A stretch of 64,000 nucleotides of DNA from Symbiodinium sp. CCMP2592 (GCA_905221615.1 CAJNDT010002035.1:119501-183500); one strand, 5' to 3'. Counted from the stretch's first letter, positions 34,390 through 43,418 are shown. Program-made: numbers and translations. The notes: generated from the sequence alone by a model not told the origin.

Positions 34390-34891
34390 ACTATCCTCGC
34401 AACCACGGCCATCAGCTTTATCGCAGCCGTGGAGGTGATGGTGGTGGTCGCTGTGTCGCGGTAATTGCGTTTGTTCGTGCTAGTTGAGATTCGCGGCGGT
34501 TGAACGGGCAGAAATGGGACTACACAGTTAAAGATTGCAAGATCAACAGTGGGGTCTGGTATGAACCCCTGTATGGTATACGAACCTCAAAGCCTTCGAA
34601 AATGGCCGGAAGCGTGGCAAGGATCTTTGCTGCGCATCCGCTCTGTCGGAGGTCGGCTCAGCCTCCACTGAAGGACTCTGGTGGCGGAGGGACCCGGAGT
34701 TCAGGGATTTAGGGTTTGTCTTAGGGTTCAGGGTTTTGGGGTTTAGGGTGTTAGGGTTTGGGGCTTTAGGGTTTTAGGGTTTAGCGTTTAGGGTTTTACT
34801 TCTCTGCCTTCCGACGTTCTGGAGCTTCTTGGATGTTGAGTTTGTCGGGACGATGAGGGCCAAGAGGGCAAGGGACGAGAAGAGGCAGGCA

Positions 34892-34999
34892 TAATATAGG
34901 GGCCTTAATAGTTAGAATAGGGTTTGGGGCCCAATATAGTATAGATTATGATAAGGAACCACCAAAATAGTATATGTAATTATTAAGGCCCCTATATTA
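34892..34999. mobile_element. Foldback element family C
   Basis: ATATAGGGGCCTTAATAGTT at one end and AATTATTAAGGCCCCTATAT at the other, flanked by TA. Confidence 0.75.
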
Positions 35000-35087
35000 G
35001 ACACAGGAAGAGACGCCCACGGCCTCGGAGTCACAAGGTGAACGAGAAGGACTCAACAACTCGAAGCGACAGACGCCGAGAGAAGAC

Positions 35088-35190
35088 TACCTGCTTGTCG
35101 GGTATCATGGGGAACTAAAGGTTAACGTCTTTGGTTACATAGGGACTATACTACCCAACAAAGGTTCAAGGTTACCTACTCGACTACCAG
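35088..35190. mobile_element. Repeat family E, next to the PLV
   Basis: Third copy, about 160 bp outside the left TIR of the PLV; it marks pre-existing host repeat DNA at the integration site. Confidence 0.6.
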
Positions 35191-35352
35191 GACTATAAAC
35201 AAGAGTGGAATGCTCTTAAGATCGAGTCCAAACGAGCTCAAGGCAGAAGTCTATGACTCCTGGAGGGTGCAAGGGCTTCAGCATTCCGTTTCTTTTTAGA
35301 TCGTGATCTTCTTTCTTCGCCTGACTGCAGGAAAACGGAGTTCCCGAAAGGT

Positions 35353-35726
35353 CCAAGTATCAAGATGGTATATACTTAGACTTAGACCCGCAAAATAAGT
35401 TAGCAGAACCTTTGCCCATTTTGGGTAATAATACCACCAGTCAACCCATTAGACGATTATTCCTATACTCCCCCCTACACCTCACCAACTATATCACTAC
35501 TACTTCCCCATTACAAAACCAGTATAGGAATAACCGATTACCTCATCCATATAAGAGGAATATTCCTATACTCCCTACTACAATCACCCAAATATCACCA
35601 CTACTTCCCCATTACCAAGACCAGTATAGGAATAACCAATTACCCCATCCATATTCCCTAAGGTGGTATTATCATCCCGAAATGGGCAAAGGTTCTCTCA
35701 TAGATTTTACTAGGTTTAGGGTTAAA
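35353..35726 (+). repeat. Left terminal inverted repeat of the PLV
   Basis: The reverse complement of 53447-53812. The core at 35399-35704 aligns to 53468-53774 with only about a dozen differences over ~306 bp. Weaker similarity extends outward (shared CCAAGTATCA and TATACTTA words) and inward (CTCTCATAGAT, then a telomere-like word). The core is itself a foldback: it starts AGAACCTTTGCCCATTTTGG and ends with a near-inverse of that. It also contains a ~100 bp internal tandem duplication marked by repeated ATTCCTATACT...AGTATAGGAAT pairs. Confidence 0.9.
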
Positions 35727-35786
35727 GGTTGTAGTCATAATAGAATTACGTTCCATAAACTCTTATGAAATGTGATTACATTATAC

Positions 35787-36080
35787 TTATGCTTTTACCT
35801 CACGTTTCCTTTTATCATTGAAACTCACTTCTTTTCGTTTGTCGTTGTATGCTTTCATGCTATCTAAACATTCACAACACGTAACAGTGGTTCTACACTG
35901 CATTAAATACTTACCCGTTTTACAATGATAATATCTTTTGAAATGCACTAAATTCTTCAACTTCTTACATCTAACACATTGCCGATCACAATGAGGAGGA
36001 TGACGCTCGGCAGAGCCTCGCGAGCATTCGCGACCCTCGGTATTAAAATCCATTGTTATTTTATCAACATATATTGTCAT
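35787..36080 (-). CDS. Small Cys-rich zinc-finger-like protein (97 aa)
   Basis: First gene inside the left TIR, with an ATG start at 36080. The protein is basic and rich in Cys, with C31, C35, C38, C53, C62, C68, C69 and C71 in a CxxC...C...C...CCxC arrangement around an aromatic/basic stretch. That is the look of a zinc ribbon or zinc finger. Small Cys-rich proteins of this kind are common near the ends of PLVs and giant-virus relatives, where they are usually unassigned. The C-terminus is a Lys/Arg-rich tail that could bind nucleic acid (inference). It is transcribed towards the left TIR. The N-terminal part is more GC-rich than the rest of the viral block. Confidence 0.6.
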   Translation of the reverse strand: MTIYVDKITMDFNTEGRECSRGSAERHPPHCDRQCVRCKKLKNLVHFKRYYHCKTGKYLMQCRTTVTCCECLDSMKAYNDKRKEVSFNDKRKREVKA

Positions 36081-36283
36081 ATTGTATTATTTTACAATAT
36101 TTATCATAATTCGTTAATTGATAAACCTTGTTTCAAACTAATTAACCATTACCATGTTCTTTTGACATGCTTATGGAAGGCACACTGGGGAAATGGGAGA
36201 AATGCTGTCACGAAAGATCGCGAGCCTCTGGCGAGGCGTATGTGGGGCGCTGTCATTCTATAAGTAAATCACTCTTTACAACA

Positions 36284-36481
36284 TTATTTTAGCAGTTCTT
36301 TCAGCTGATAAAACTCAAACAACAATTTAAATCGCTTCTTATATTCTTCATAATGATAATGATCCTCTAGTTCATCTATAATAGCACTTAATCTGGCGTT
36401 ATACATTCTGATATTTCTTCTTTCCGCCAGCCAATCTGTTTTATTTTCGTTGTTTTCTTTCTTCGGAAACAAACAATCCAT
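36284..36481 (-). CDS. Hypothetical small viral protein (65 aa)
   Basis: The ATG at 36481 is preferred over the upstream in-frame TTG at 36511. The product is charged, Tyr/Glu/Lys-rich and predicted mostly helical, with a ...EDHYHYEEYKKRFKLLF-type amphipathic segment in its second half. I recognise no family. It follows the 137-aa gene on the same strand by about 10 bases, so the two are probably co-transcribed. Function unknown. Confidence 0.45.
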   Translation of the reverse strand: MDCLFPKKENNENKTDWLAERRNIRMYNARLSAIIDELEDHYHYEEYKKRFKLLFEFYQLKELLK

Positions 36482-36491
36482 ATTTATATTA

Positions 36492-36905
36492 TTATACAAT
36501 TTTCTTATCAATTTTAAACTTTAATTCTTCAATCTCTACTTCCAATCGTTCTATGTCTTTCTTAATACAATCAATGTCTGTCTCTGCAATTTCTATTCTC
36601 TGTTCGCATTCTTCAGGTGTTATACCGTGAGTTCCAAATCCAGTATCACATATTTCAACGCTTCCTGTTTGATTATCATTTTTGAATATGTGGTTTTCAT
36701 CGGGTGATACATGTCGTCCCGTTGCTCCAAATTTCATATTATGCCTGTCTTCCACAATGTTCGTTGTTATTATGTTATTTTCTTTGACCGTTTTTGTTTC
36801 CTTATGATAAGATTGTCTTTTACACCTACAAGGGATACAAGATACACCTTTAGAACTAATGAAAAACCCTTTCTTCTTATAGCTTTCATCGCTTTTATCG
36901 CTCAT
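36492..36905 (-). CDS. Hypothetical protein with CxxCxC motif and C-terminal coiled coil (137 aa)
   Basis: ATG at 36905. The N-terminus is Ser/Lys-rich with a C23-x2-C26-x-C28 cluster. The middle is polar and low in hydrophobics. The last ~40 residues (about 98-137) form a heptad-like acidic/basic coiled coil rich in Ile, Glu and Lys. This architecture suggests a small oligomeric virion or scaffold protein, but no family is recognised. It is divergent from the packaging ATPase and shares an AT-rich promoter region of about 190 bp with it. Confidence 0.55.
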   Translation of the reverse strand: MSDKSDESYKKKGFFISSKGVSCIPCRCKRQSYHKETKTVKENNIITTNIVEDRHNMKFGATGRHVSPDENHIFKNDNQTGSVEICDTGFGTHGITPEECEQRIEIAETDIDCIKKDIERLEVEIEELKFKIDKKIV

Positions 36906-36910
36906 TTATA

Positions 36911-37057
36911 TTATTTGCATTTTTTTTCATTTTTTATATAAAAGCAGAATGCCTTAAGAAAATCCAACAAACTACGACAACACATTCTATGTCTTGGAGT
37001 TTTTAATATTTCATCAAGTTTCTCTATCTCATTTATTATTTCTATATACCGATCCAT
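36911..37057 (-). CDS. Possible very small ORF (48 aa) between divergent genes
   Basis: ATG at 37057, stop at 36911-36913, with 48 codons. It ends just before the ATG of the 137-aa gene on the same strand. The first half is charged and helical (Ile/Glu/Lys-rich); the second half carries Cys25, Cys26 and Cys38 and an aromatic stretch. It occupies most of the intergenic space in front of the ATPase gene, and the composition matches the viral block. It could be a chance ORF in AT-rich DNA. Confidence 0.3.
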   Translation of the reverse strand: MDRYIEIINEIEKLDEILKTPRHRMCCRSLLDFLKAFCFYIKNEKKCK

Positions 37058-37094
37058 ATATATATTTAAATGATATAATTTCTAACTAGTATTA

Positions 37095-37859
37095 ATGTTA
37101 GAAGATATTCCTAAAGTAGAACCTATAGACATACCCAAATACAATTATAAGAATAGTAAATACGAGATGATGCCAAGTCTACCAGCAAGAATGTTATGCG
37201 TTGCTTCTTCAACAGGTGGTAAATCTGTTTTAATACAAAACCTAATTTTAAAGATTTACCGAGGTTCTTTTGAGAGAATATACATCTTTAGCCCTAGTGT
37301 GCATGTAGATGACACATGGAGAGCAGTCAAGAAATATATTACTGACGTAATGAAAGTGGATACGGAAAAGGAAAAAGTATATTATGAAGAATACGATCCA
37401 ATTGCATTAAAGCATATAATAGAAACGCAACACAAGGTAATAGACTTCCAGAAGAAGAATAAACAAAAGGAATTATTCAGTATTTTAGTAGTGGTGGACG
37501 ACTTTGCCGATGATCCTAAATTTGTAAGATACTCCAATATCTTGCATGGATTGTTCACACGCGGAAGACATAATGCCATCTCATGCATTTTATCGACACA
37601 AAAATATAATGTCCTTGCCCCTATAATAAGACTTAATGCCTCGGCACTTTTCATATTCAGACTGAAGAACATGAACGAGGTAAATAGTTTCCTAGAAGAG
37701 AATAGTGCCCTTGTAGACAAGCGAACACTTTATGACATGTATCAACAAGCGGTGAACTTTGCGCCTTACTCGTTCTTTTACATAAACACGAATGCTAAAG
37801 ATGTTAATGACATGTTTTATATTAATTTTGAACAGCGTTTTGAAATAGGTGACCAATAA
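37095..37859 (+). CDS. DNA packaging ATPase (A32-like, FtsK/HerA superfamily)
   Basis: This is the motor that pumps the viral genome into preformed capsids by ATP hydrolysis. Visible motifs: Walker A at residues ~38-44 (SSTGGKS), Walker B at ~130-137 (ILVVVDDFAD), and a conserved polar strand at ~162-169 (ISCILSTQ) preceded by the TRGRHN segment typical of A32-like viral ATPases. The length of 254 aa fits PLV and virophage packaging ATPases. The start ATG at 37095 follows an AT-rich leader. It converges on the fibre gene with about 20 bp between the stop codons, where an AATAATATTATT palindrome lies. The reading frame is intact with all key residues present. Confidence 0.93.
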   Translation: MLEDIPKVEPIDIPKYNYKNSKYEMMPSLPARMLCVASSTGGKSVLIQNLILKIYRGSFERIYIFSPSVHVDDTWRAVKKYITDVMKVDTEKEKVYYEEYDPIALKHIIETQHKVIDFQKKNKQKELFSILVVVDDFADDPKFVRYSNILHGLFTRGRHNAISCILSTQKYNVLAPIIRLNASALFIFRLKNMNEVNSFLEENSALVDKRTLYDMYQQAVNFAPYSFFYINTNAKDVNDMFYINFEQRFEIGDQ

Positions 37860-37879
37860 TATTATTTCCTAAAACATTA

Positions 37880-40189
37880 TTAGTCACGGCTTCGCCCTGA
37901 GGATGCTAAAGCATCGTCACTATCACTCTTATTTTTCTTTAACTTATTTAATTCCTTTTTCAGTTTATCTATTTCACTTATTGTTGTCTGTAAAGCACTC
38001 CATAAAATTGGCACACACGTTGTGTAATCAAATTTTAAATAACCATCTTTTCCTTCTTTTACTACATTCTGCCATTCGTCGGGCATCTTCTTCGTTTCCA
38101 TAAAAAAATTAGCAATAAATCCTACACAAGATTTACCTTGTTGTCTGTCATCAATAAAATGATATGTTTTCGGCTTAATATATTTTACTAATTCTACTGC
38201 TTCTTTACTATTTACTTCCTTTATATCTTTCTTTAATCTTTTATCCGATGAAGGAATTAACGACCCTGTATATGAAAGGTCGCCATAAACATCAACACCT
38301 GTTGTTGTTGCATCTAATGTTGATAAGTTGTTATTACTTAATCTTATCCATCCGTTGTCATCTGGGTTATTTATTAATACTCGTTGCTGTCCTGTTATAT
38401 CATCATGTGTTATTTCTAGGTTACCTAATAAAGTAACTTTCGCTTCGGTTAATGATAACTCCGGTGTGCTTCCTATAGTTCCAATGATAAAATTAATTGC
38501 TCTATCGGTGTCTCCATTTCTTATATCTAAATCATAATCACTACCATTTAATGTTTCTTTAATTGCTGACGAATGTTGAAAATAGACACCACCCCACACA
38601 TCTAAATCTGCTTCTGCTGTTATTTTTCCTATACTGTTGAAAGTCTGAATATTTGTAACTGCTCTGTTAATTGTAATTCCGTTAGTGTCGGTTAGTTGTA
38701 ATGCTATAGTTCCTGTTGTTGGATCGGTTGCTCTGTTTGGTTGGAATGAGAAATTTATTTCGTCATTTGTTATTAAGTTTAATGAATTGTTAGCGTCCGC
38801 TCTTCTGTATATTTTGCCATTATTCCATATCAATATTTCATTGTTAAAAGTAGTAGCGCCGTTAAACCTTACAGTAGAACTAAAATTAGAATTGCCACCA
38901 TTAACGTTAAGAACATCTACAACGGCATTGGCTCCTATCCCTAATTTATTACATCTCACTGCGTTAGAATTTTTCATATTCAAAAACAACTGTTGTGATG
39001 TGTCATTGGTATTATAAGCATCAATACTAAAACCTCTAAATCTTAACTTCCCACTGTTATTAGCAATTGCTACAACATTACTGGCGTCTGTTGTTGGTTT
39101 GTAAATTGTAAGTCCTGAATTATTAGAAATATTGAAATTCTCAGCCTCATAATTGACAGTGTCTTTAAAATAAGTTGGTTTAAATACTGTTGTTCCTCCT
39201 GTTGCATTATTACATTCAATAAATGTATTGGTGTCCGTATCTGTTGATGCTCCTAACATTAACCTCAGTGCTTCTTGGTCTGTTTTTAAATCCAATGATA
39301 TGTTTGATTTTGTAGCATTGCTGTATCTTTCTATGCTTGTGTTCCCATCAGTTAGTTCAATACTGCCACCAAGATGAATACTATTAGTTAGACTAATTCC
39401 GTCTGCTGATAAATTGGGTAACGATAGATCATTAGTAATATTAACATTTCCTGATGGATTTAAATCCAAGTCTACGACACTGTCATCACTTGTAGCATTA
39501 GTCATAATCTTATTTCCTTGTAAAGATACATAATTTGTAGCGTTTTTAAATATTGATACAACTTTATCCCCTCCGCCAAACTGATTACTAAATAATAATC
39601 CCGTAGTCGGTGATATATTTGTTGTTTCGTTTTTCAATGTTAATCCACTATGAATAATAGTAGGGGCGCTACAATCAATAACTGGGTTTGTTTTGAAGCG
39701 GTCAGTAAAATCACTTAATGGAACTCTTAACGCTAGTAGATTATCAATTTCTGTATCGGTATAACCACTGCTACCACCAGCACCTGCTATTAACGTATCT
39801 ACCTCACCTTTATTATAAAAGTTAGTAGCCAATAATGTGTTATTTTGATAATTAGTAGATAAATTTGTGTCTATTCGCGTTGATGTATAATAGTTACTTA
39901 ATGTTGTATCAATCTCGGTTTTATTGTAAAAGCTCATGGCTAAAACTGTATTAGTTTGGTAATTGTTGTTTAAGTCATCATTTATAGCATTAATATTATT
40001 GAAATTCTGTAGCTGTTTCGTATTTAAAACTGCTATGGCGTCGGTGTTTGCCGTTATGTCTGTTGCGAAGTTAAGATTTTCCACCTCTGTCTTTGTTGCA
40101 TAGGTGTCAGAAATTTCACTTACCCCCGTTGAAGATGCTAAATAAAACTTGTCGGCATAAACTGCTGTTAGATTGTTTATTGAAGCCAT
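37880..40189 (-). CDS. Fibre/spike protein with C-terminal S74 intramolecular chaperone domain
   Basis: 769 aa. Residues ~80-160 carry repeats of the FYNKTEIDTTL / YYTSTRIDTNL type seen in trimeric phage tail fibres. The long middle (about 170-640) is Asn/Thr/Gly-rich and beta-repetitive, as in triple-beta-helix shafts. From residue 648 the sequence SDKRLKKDI begins a peptidase S74 (endosialidase-type) chaperone domain, which in known fibres trimerises the shaft and then cleaves itself off at this Ser. It has the usual KPKTYHF and CVGFIA strands and a final Leu/Lys coiled coil. It lies directly downstream of the capsid gene on the same strand, which suggests late co-expression. Likely role: host attachment. 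Confidence 0.88.
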   Translation of the reverse strand: MASINNLTAVYADKFYLASSTGVSEISDTYATKTEVENLNFATDITANTDAIAVLNTKQLQNFNNINAINDDLNNNYQTNTVLAMSFYNKTEIDTTLSNYYTSTRIDTNLSTNYQNNTLLATNFYNKGEVDTLIAGAGGSSGYTDTEIDNLLALRVPLSDFTDRFKTNPVIDCSAPTIIHSGLTLKNETTNISPTTGLLFSNQFGGGDKVVSIFKNATNYVSLQGNKIMTNATSDDSVVDLDLNPSGNVNITNDLSLPNLSADGISLTNSIHLGGSIELTDGNTSIERYSNATKSNISLDLKTDQEALRLMLGASTDTDTNTFIECNNATGGTTVFKPTYFKDTVNYEAENFNISNNSGLTIYKPTTDASNVVAIANNSGKLRFRGFSIDAYNTNDTSQQLFLNMKNSNAVRCNKLGIGANAVVDVLNVNGGNSNFSSTVRFNGATTFNNEILIWNNGKIYRRADANNSLNLITNDEINFSFQPNRATDPTTGTIALQLTDTNGITINRAVTNIQTFNSIGKITAEADLDVWGGVYFQHSSAIKETLNGSDYDLDIRNGDTDRAINFIIGTIGSTPELSLTEAKVTLLGNLEITHDDITGQQRVLINNPDDNGWIRLSNNNLSTLDATTTGVDVYGDLSYTGSLIPSSDKRLKKDIKEVNSKEAVELVKYIKPKTYHFIDDRQQGKSCVGFIANFFMETKKMPDEWQNVVKEGKDGYLKFDYTTCVPILWSALQTTISEIDKLKKELNKLKKNKSDSDDALASSGRSRD

Positions 40190-40192
40190 TAT

Positions 40193-40220
40193 TAAACTAA
40201 TTTAGATTTTAATTAGTTTA
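40193..40220. terminator. Perfect 10-bp-stem hairpin between capsid and fibre genes
   Basis: TAAACTAATT and AATTAGTTTA flank an 8-base loop. The hairpin lies just after the capsid stop codon (40237) and just before the fibre ATG (40189) on the same strand. In mimiviruses and their virophages such palindromes mark transcript 3' ends, so this is probably the capsid mRNA end signal (inference). Confidence 0.5.
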
Positions 40221-40236
40221 GTGATGATAGCTTTAT

Positions 40237-41703
40237 TTAGTCAAGAACAGTTGAGGCGCTCTCCGATAATTCAAAGATCTGTTCTGACACGGCTGTTATG
40301 AAAACTCTTTCAATTCCTAGCGCGAAGTTTTGGTTGGCTCCTCGGATTTTAAAAGTGATTAAGGAGCCCATTTTAGTATTAGAACCAGTGAAATTCATAT
40401 CGGGTTGTTTGTCAAAGTTAATGCCACCAATGAATTTATCATTAGCATATCGGTAAATGTCAATGCTAAAGCCATCATAATATGGGCTCATTACATTGAC
40501 TGCTCTTCTCAAGAAATACATAAACTCGCTAATACTTGATATTTCTTGTTCTGGGAATTTCTTATTTGCTATTTGTATTTGTGCTGAAATCTGCTTGTCG
40601 CTATCGATCACACCTTCTAAATTATCAATGGTTACCGCCATAGGATGGAAAAAGTAGTTCCATCTCTTTCTGTCATAATTACCTGCGGTGTTGTCATTAT
40701 TGATATTGCTGTTGCTAAAGGTGAAGAACATCTGAGATAAACGAGTTGAAGATTTAACGATGTTCATGTTGATCTCTGTGTTTCCTGCCGTGAAGGTTTG
40801 TGAAAATGAATAATAAGCAGGATAAACCATTCCAAGCCTACCCCCTTTCAATAAATGTGAAACTATATTATTGTTGACGGTATTGTCCACCTGTATCAAT
40901 TCACATCGTAAAATGGCGTTCTGAATAGCCCAAGATGTGGTAGTATTGCGTGTTGTAAAATATAAGCCGTTTTCATCGTCTTCTGCTTGTGTTCCTGCTG
41001 CTGTTGCTGAAGGTCTGATAACTGGTTCACCTGCGTCTGAAACTATCTCAAAAATAAACTCTAAAGGACAATACCGAATTGGAGGATAATATCCAGATTG
41101 AACAAATCCACAAACGGGCTTGTGTCCCATTCTTACGAACTTACCCTGTTCAATTCCTGTAGTATTAAGTCGTGTTAGTTTTGGTAGAACAGCGCCTCTT
41201 TGGTTTGATCCTGCTGTTGCTGTTGCATCGTGACTTTCTATAGTATAAGCGAAAAGTCGGTTAATTCTACTGTCGTATCGTGTTAAACAACCTTCTTGAA
41301 TGTCGTCTAAGTTTCTGACCTCTTCACTTTTGAAGGATTTCATTTCCTCACAGACTTGATTGTAGTTATCAATGTCGTTTAATTGTTGCCCTGCCCCGTT
41401 GCATCTGTATCTAGTGAAGAAGGCATGGCTCTCACCTAAAGGTCGTAAATACTGACCTGCGGTCGTGGAAGTATTAACAAGATCAAAGAATAAAGAGACA
41501 CTGGACAAATCAATGTAATTATTATCTTCACCGGTGATTACAAATTTTAAGTATTTGTTTCCGTTAGATGAACTAAAGATGTTTCCAGATACACTAGGAA
41601 AGTGAACTTGTTTCCTGTCAGTTACATATGCCGCGCTCTCTGGGAGACCAAATTGAAGGGAGTTAATCATATTGTCATTGCTTTCAGCTAAAACTAGATC
41701 CAT
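40237..41703 (-). CDS. Major capsid protein (double jelly-roll, PLV type)
   Basis: 488 aa. This is the main shell protein, expected to form pseudo-hexameric trimers. Length, acidic C-terminus and two successive beta-rich halves fit the PLV/virophage double jelly-roll. Recognisable stretches include an N-terminal segment leading to NKYLKFVITG, the central GYYPPIRYCPLEFIFEI strand, the WNYFFHPMAVTIDNLEG segment and the late DMNFTGSNTKMGSLITF strand typical of PLV capsid proteins. The ATG at 41703 follows an AT-rich leader. It is flanked on the same strand by a small 76-aa gene upstream and the fibre gene downstream. The frame is intact. Identification is from sequence resemblance only. Confidence 0.88.
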   Translation of the reverse strand: MDLVLAESNDNMINSLQFGLPESAAYVTDRKQVHFPSVSGNIFSSSNGNKYLKFVITGEDNNYIDLSSVSLFFDLVNTSTTAGQYLRPLGESHAFFTRYRCNGAGQQLNDIDNYNQVCEEMKSFKSEEVRNLDDIQEGCLTRYDSRINRLFAYTIESHDATATAGSNQRGAVLPKLTRLNTTGIEQGKFVRMGHKPVCGFVQSGYYPPIRYCPLEFIFEIVSDAGEPVIRPSATAAGTQAEDDENGLYFTTRNTTTSWAIQNAILRCELIQVDNTVNNNIVSHLLKGGRLGMVYPAYYSFSQTFTAGNTEINMNIVKSSTRLSQMFFTFSNSNINNDNTAGNYDRKRWNYFFHPMAVTIDNLEGVIDSDKQISAQIQIANKKFPEQEISSISEFMYFLRRAVNVMSPYYDGFSIDIYRYANDKFIGGINFDKQPDMNFTGSNTKMGSLITFKIRGANQNFALGIERVFITAVSEQIFELSESASTVLD

Positions 41704-41711
41704 TATATTAT

Positions 41712-41942
41712 TTATTTAGATTTTTTATTATTATATCTTTTATGGCTTTTAAAATGTTCATTATTCTGTTTCTCTAACTGGGGTTGTGATGCTACATTCT
41801 CCCCTTCTTCTATAATATTCCTTATACTCTCATAAGCTGAGTTATTCAAAGTTTTAATTAGTTTGTTTTTGAACCTTAAACTTTCTGATGGTTTACCAAC
41901 ACGATGTGGCTCTTTTATACGTTTAGGTTTATTGAACATCAT
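41712..41942 (-). CDS. Hypothetical basic small protein (76 aa)
   Basis: The ATG ATG start is at 41942 and the stop lies only 8 bases before the capsid start, so it probably shares the capsid transcript. The product is very basic and polar (N-terminal NKPKRIKEPHR, Lys-rich C-terminus KRYNNKKSK) with one helical segment in the middle. Charge and position suggest a DNA-associated or minor virion protein, but no family is recognised. Confidence 0.5.
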   Translation of the reverse strand: MMFNKPKRIKEPHRVGKPSESLRFKNKLIKTLNNSAYESIRNIIEEGENVASQPQLEKQNNEHFKSHKRYNNKKSK

Positions 41943-41965
41943 ATTAATAATAATGAGAAATAATA

Positions 41966-42511
41966 TTATGGTAGAGATAGGGGCGGAATTGTTTCATCTA
42001 TATTATCTAGAGAAGATATGTCATGATTTTTTAATGGGTTTAATGTATCAGTATTATAATTTATTGCTGAACCATCAAATGCTGAAACTACATCTCCAAC
42101 TTTTCTGAACCTCTTGTGTTGTTCAGAGGGTTGATCAAAACCTAGTGAAAAAGAAGGGCTGTTATACGTTCTGGTTCTTAGATTTCTTTCAGGAAAATCT
42201 TTCGCTAATTGTAGCGCCACCACTCCCGCTTGACTATGTCCTACCAATTCTGCTATTTGTGGGTTCTCCTTTAAAATCCGTTCCGCCTCTATATATCTTT
42301 CCATATCACGGACACCACCCAAAACACCGAAGGGTAATTTAGTAAAGTTTTCTAACCAGTTGGTAAACGATGTAGTCCCTCCTATATACATTTTATTATC
42401 TTTAACAAAAACTTTATTGTCACGATCGTATGCAATCTTAATACCTTGTGTATTAGATATTCTCCCGTTAGACTTCAGCATGTTGTCTAATTGAGACTGA
42501 ACTCTTGTCAT
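41966..42511 (-). CDS. Alpha/beta-hydrolase lipase (class 3 lipase-like)
   Basis: 181 aa. The nucleophile elbow GHSQAG is at residues 91-96 (Ser93). Candidate acid and base partners are Asp140 (in KVGDVVSAF) and His163 (in KNHD). The layout fits a compact class 3 (fungal-type) lipase core, which acts on acylglycerols or phospholipids. Lipases of this kind occur in several PLVs and virophages and may help in membrane penetration or release; the exact substrate cannot be read from sequence. It is short for a lipase, and the N-terminal ~45 residues are probably outside the fold. It is divergent from the penton gene with only ~40 AT-rich bases between the start codons. Confidence 0.8.
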   Translation of the reverse strand: MTRVQSQLDNMLKSNGRISNTQGIKIAYDRDNKVFVKDNKMYIGGTTSFTNWLENFTKLPFGVLGGVRDMERYIEAERILKENPQIAELVGHSQAGVVALQLAKDFPERNLRTRTYNSPSFSLGFDQPSEQHKRFRKVGDVVSAFDGSAINYNTDTLNPLKNHDISSLDNIDETIPPLSLP

Positions 42512-42551
42512 TATATTAATAAATCATATAAATATTTTATCTGTTATTAAT
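42512..42551. promoter_or_regulatory. Compact bidirectional promoter region, lipase / penton
   Basis: Only 40 bases separate the lipase ATG (minus strand) from the penton ATG (plus strand). The stretch is almost pure A/T, with ATATAAATATTTTAT in the centre and ATTAAT at both ends, so it reads similarly on both strands. It must hold the start signals for both genes. Confidence 0.45.
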
Positions 42552-43418
42552 ATGAGTTTCAGACCTTTAACATACAAAAAAGTTTATGTTAACTCACAAT
42601 ACAGAGTTTCTGACAGTAAATCAACTTCTGATTTTAAAATAGAGTTGCAGGACACCTTTGAAATACCTGATAATACCATTATGCAAGTGCACGAGGTAGC
42701 TATTCCCAATGCATGGTATTCAATCAACACAAATAATCAAAACCTATATTTTAGACATCAAATATTGCCACCTGCCACACCTCAAGGAATAACATATAGA
42801 AGAATTGAGATACCTGTAGGAAACTACACTGCTCCTGATCTAGCCTCAGCCATGGAAACACAATTAAACACCTTCTTTGATAGTGGCGGAAGGACGAACT
42901 CCTATTCTGCTGTATATGATACTTTAACGAATAAGATTACAATATCTTCTAACTACAGCGAGGTCGTGTTTATACCCTTGACTGATGCAGATGTGCCTAC
43001 TTTTGTTGGTTCATTCTCTAATTCCGTGGATCTTAATAACTTGAACTCTATTAATAATGTTTTGGGTTTTACAACACCAGTTGGTGACGCATTCACTTCA
43101 TCCTCCCCTTGGACAACGGGGTTTGTAAATCTGGTAAACTATCCTGATGTTTATATTTCTTGTCCTGAACTGTCTAATAATAATTTTCACAGTCCTTCTG
43201 CTTTTTCAAACGCAATAATCAAAAAAGTCCCAGTGAATGCACCATTTGCAGGTATTATTAGCGACAGTTATGGAATAACAGATTATGATTATATAAATGT
43301 CTCTAAAAGAAACATTAAAAGGTTAACGTTTAGAATAATGGATGGGGCGGGTAATGTTATAGATCTTAACGGTATAAATGTCACTTTCTCCCTATTGTTT
43401 CACAATCAGGACATGTAG
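42552..43418 (+). CDS. Minor capsid (penton-like) protein
   Basis: 288 aa. Expected to form pentamers at the icosahedral vertices. The N-terminus (YVNSQYRVSDSKSTSDFKIE, then IPDNTIMQVHEVAIPNAWY) and the ETQLNTFF / NVLGFTT stretches are characteristic of penton-like minor capsid proteins of PLVs, virophages and adintoviruses. The C-terminal strand FRIMDGAGNVIDLNG is also typical. The protein is beta-rich, consistent with a single jelly-roll. It starts a plus-strand run of four probable virion genes. A short CATGTA/TACATG inverted pair overlaps its stop region. The frame is intact. Confidence 0.86.
   Translation: MSFRPLTYKKVYVNSQYRVSDSKSTSDFKIELQDTFEIPDNTIMQVHEVAIPNAWYSINTNNQNLYFRHQILPPATPQGITYRRIEIPVGNYTAPDLASAMETQLNTFFDSGGRTNSYSAVYDTLTNKITISSNYSEVVFIPLTDADVPTFVGSFSNSVDLNNLNSINNVLGFTTPVGDAFTSSSPWTTGFVNLVNYPDVYISCPELSNNNFHSPSAFSNAIIKKVPVNAPFAGIISDSYGITDYDYINVSKRNIKRLTFRIMDGAGNVIDLNGINVTFSLLFHNQDM

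Larger units (their letters stand above)
34390..35352. other. Non-coding stretch left of the PLV
   Basis: 34700-34797 is a degenerate TTTAGGG/TTTGGGG run. Elements C and E are listed separately. No gene supported. Confidence 0.5.

Noticed and set aside
35979-36263. Plus-strand open frame opposite the zinc-finger gene
   Set aside because: Antisense to a Cys-rich gene with better start context and composition; no motif.
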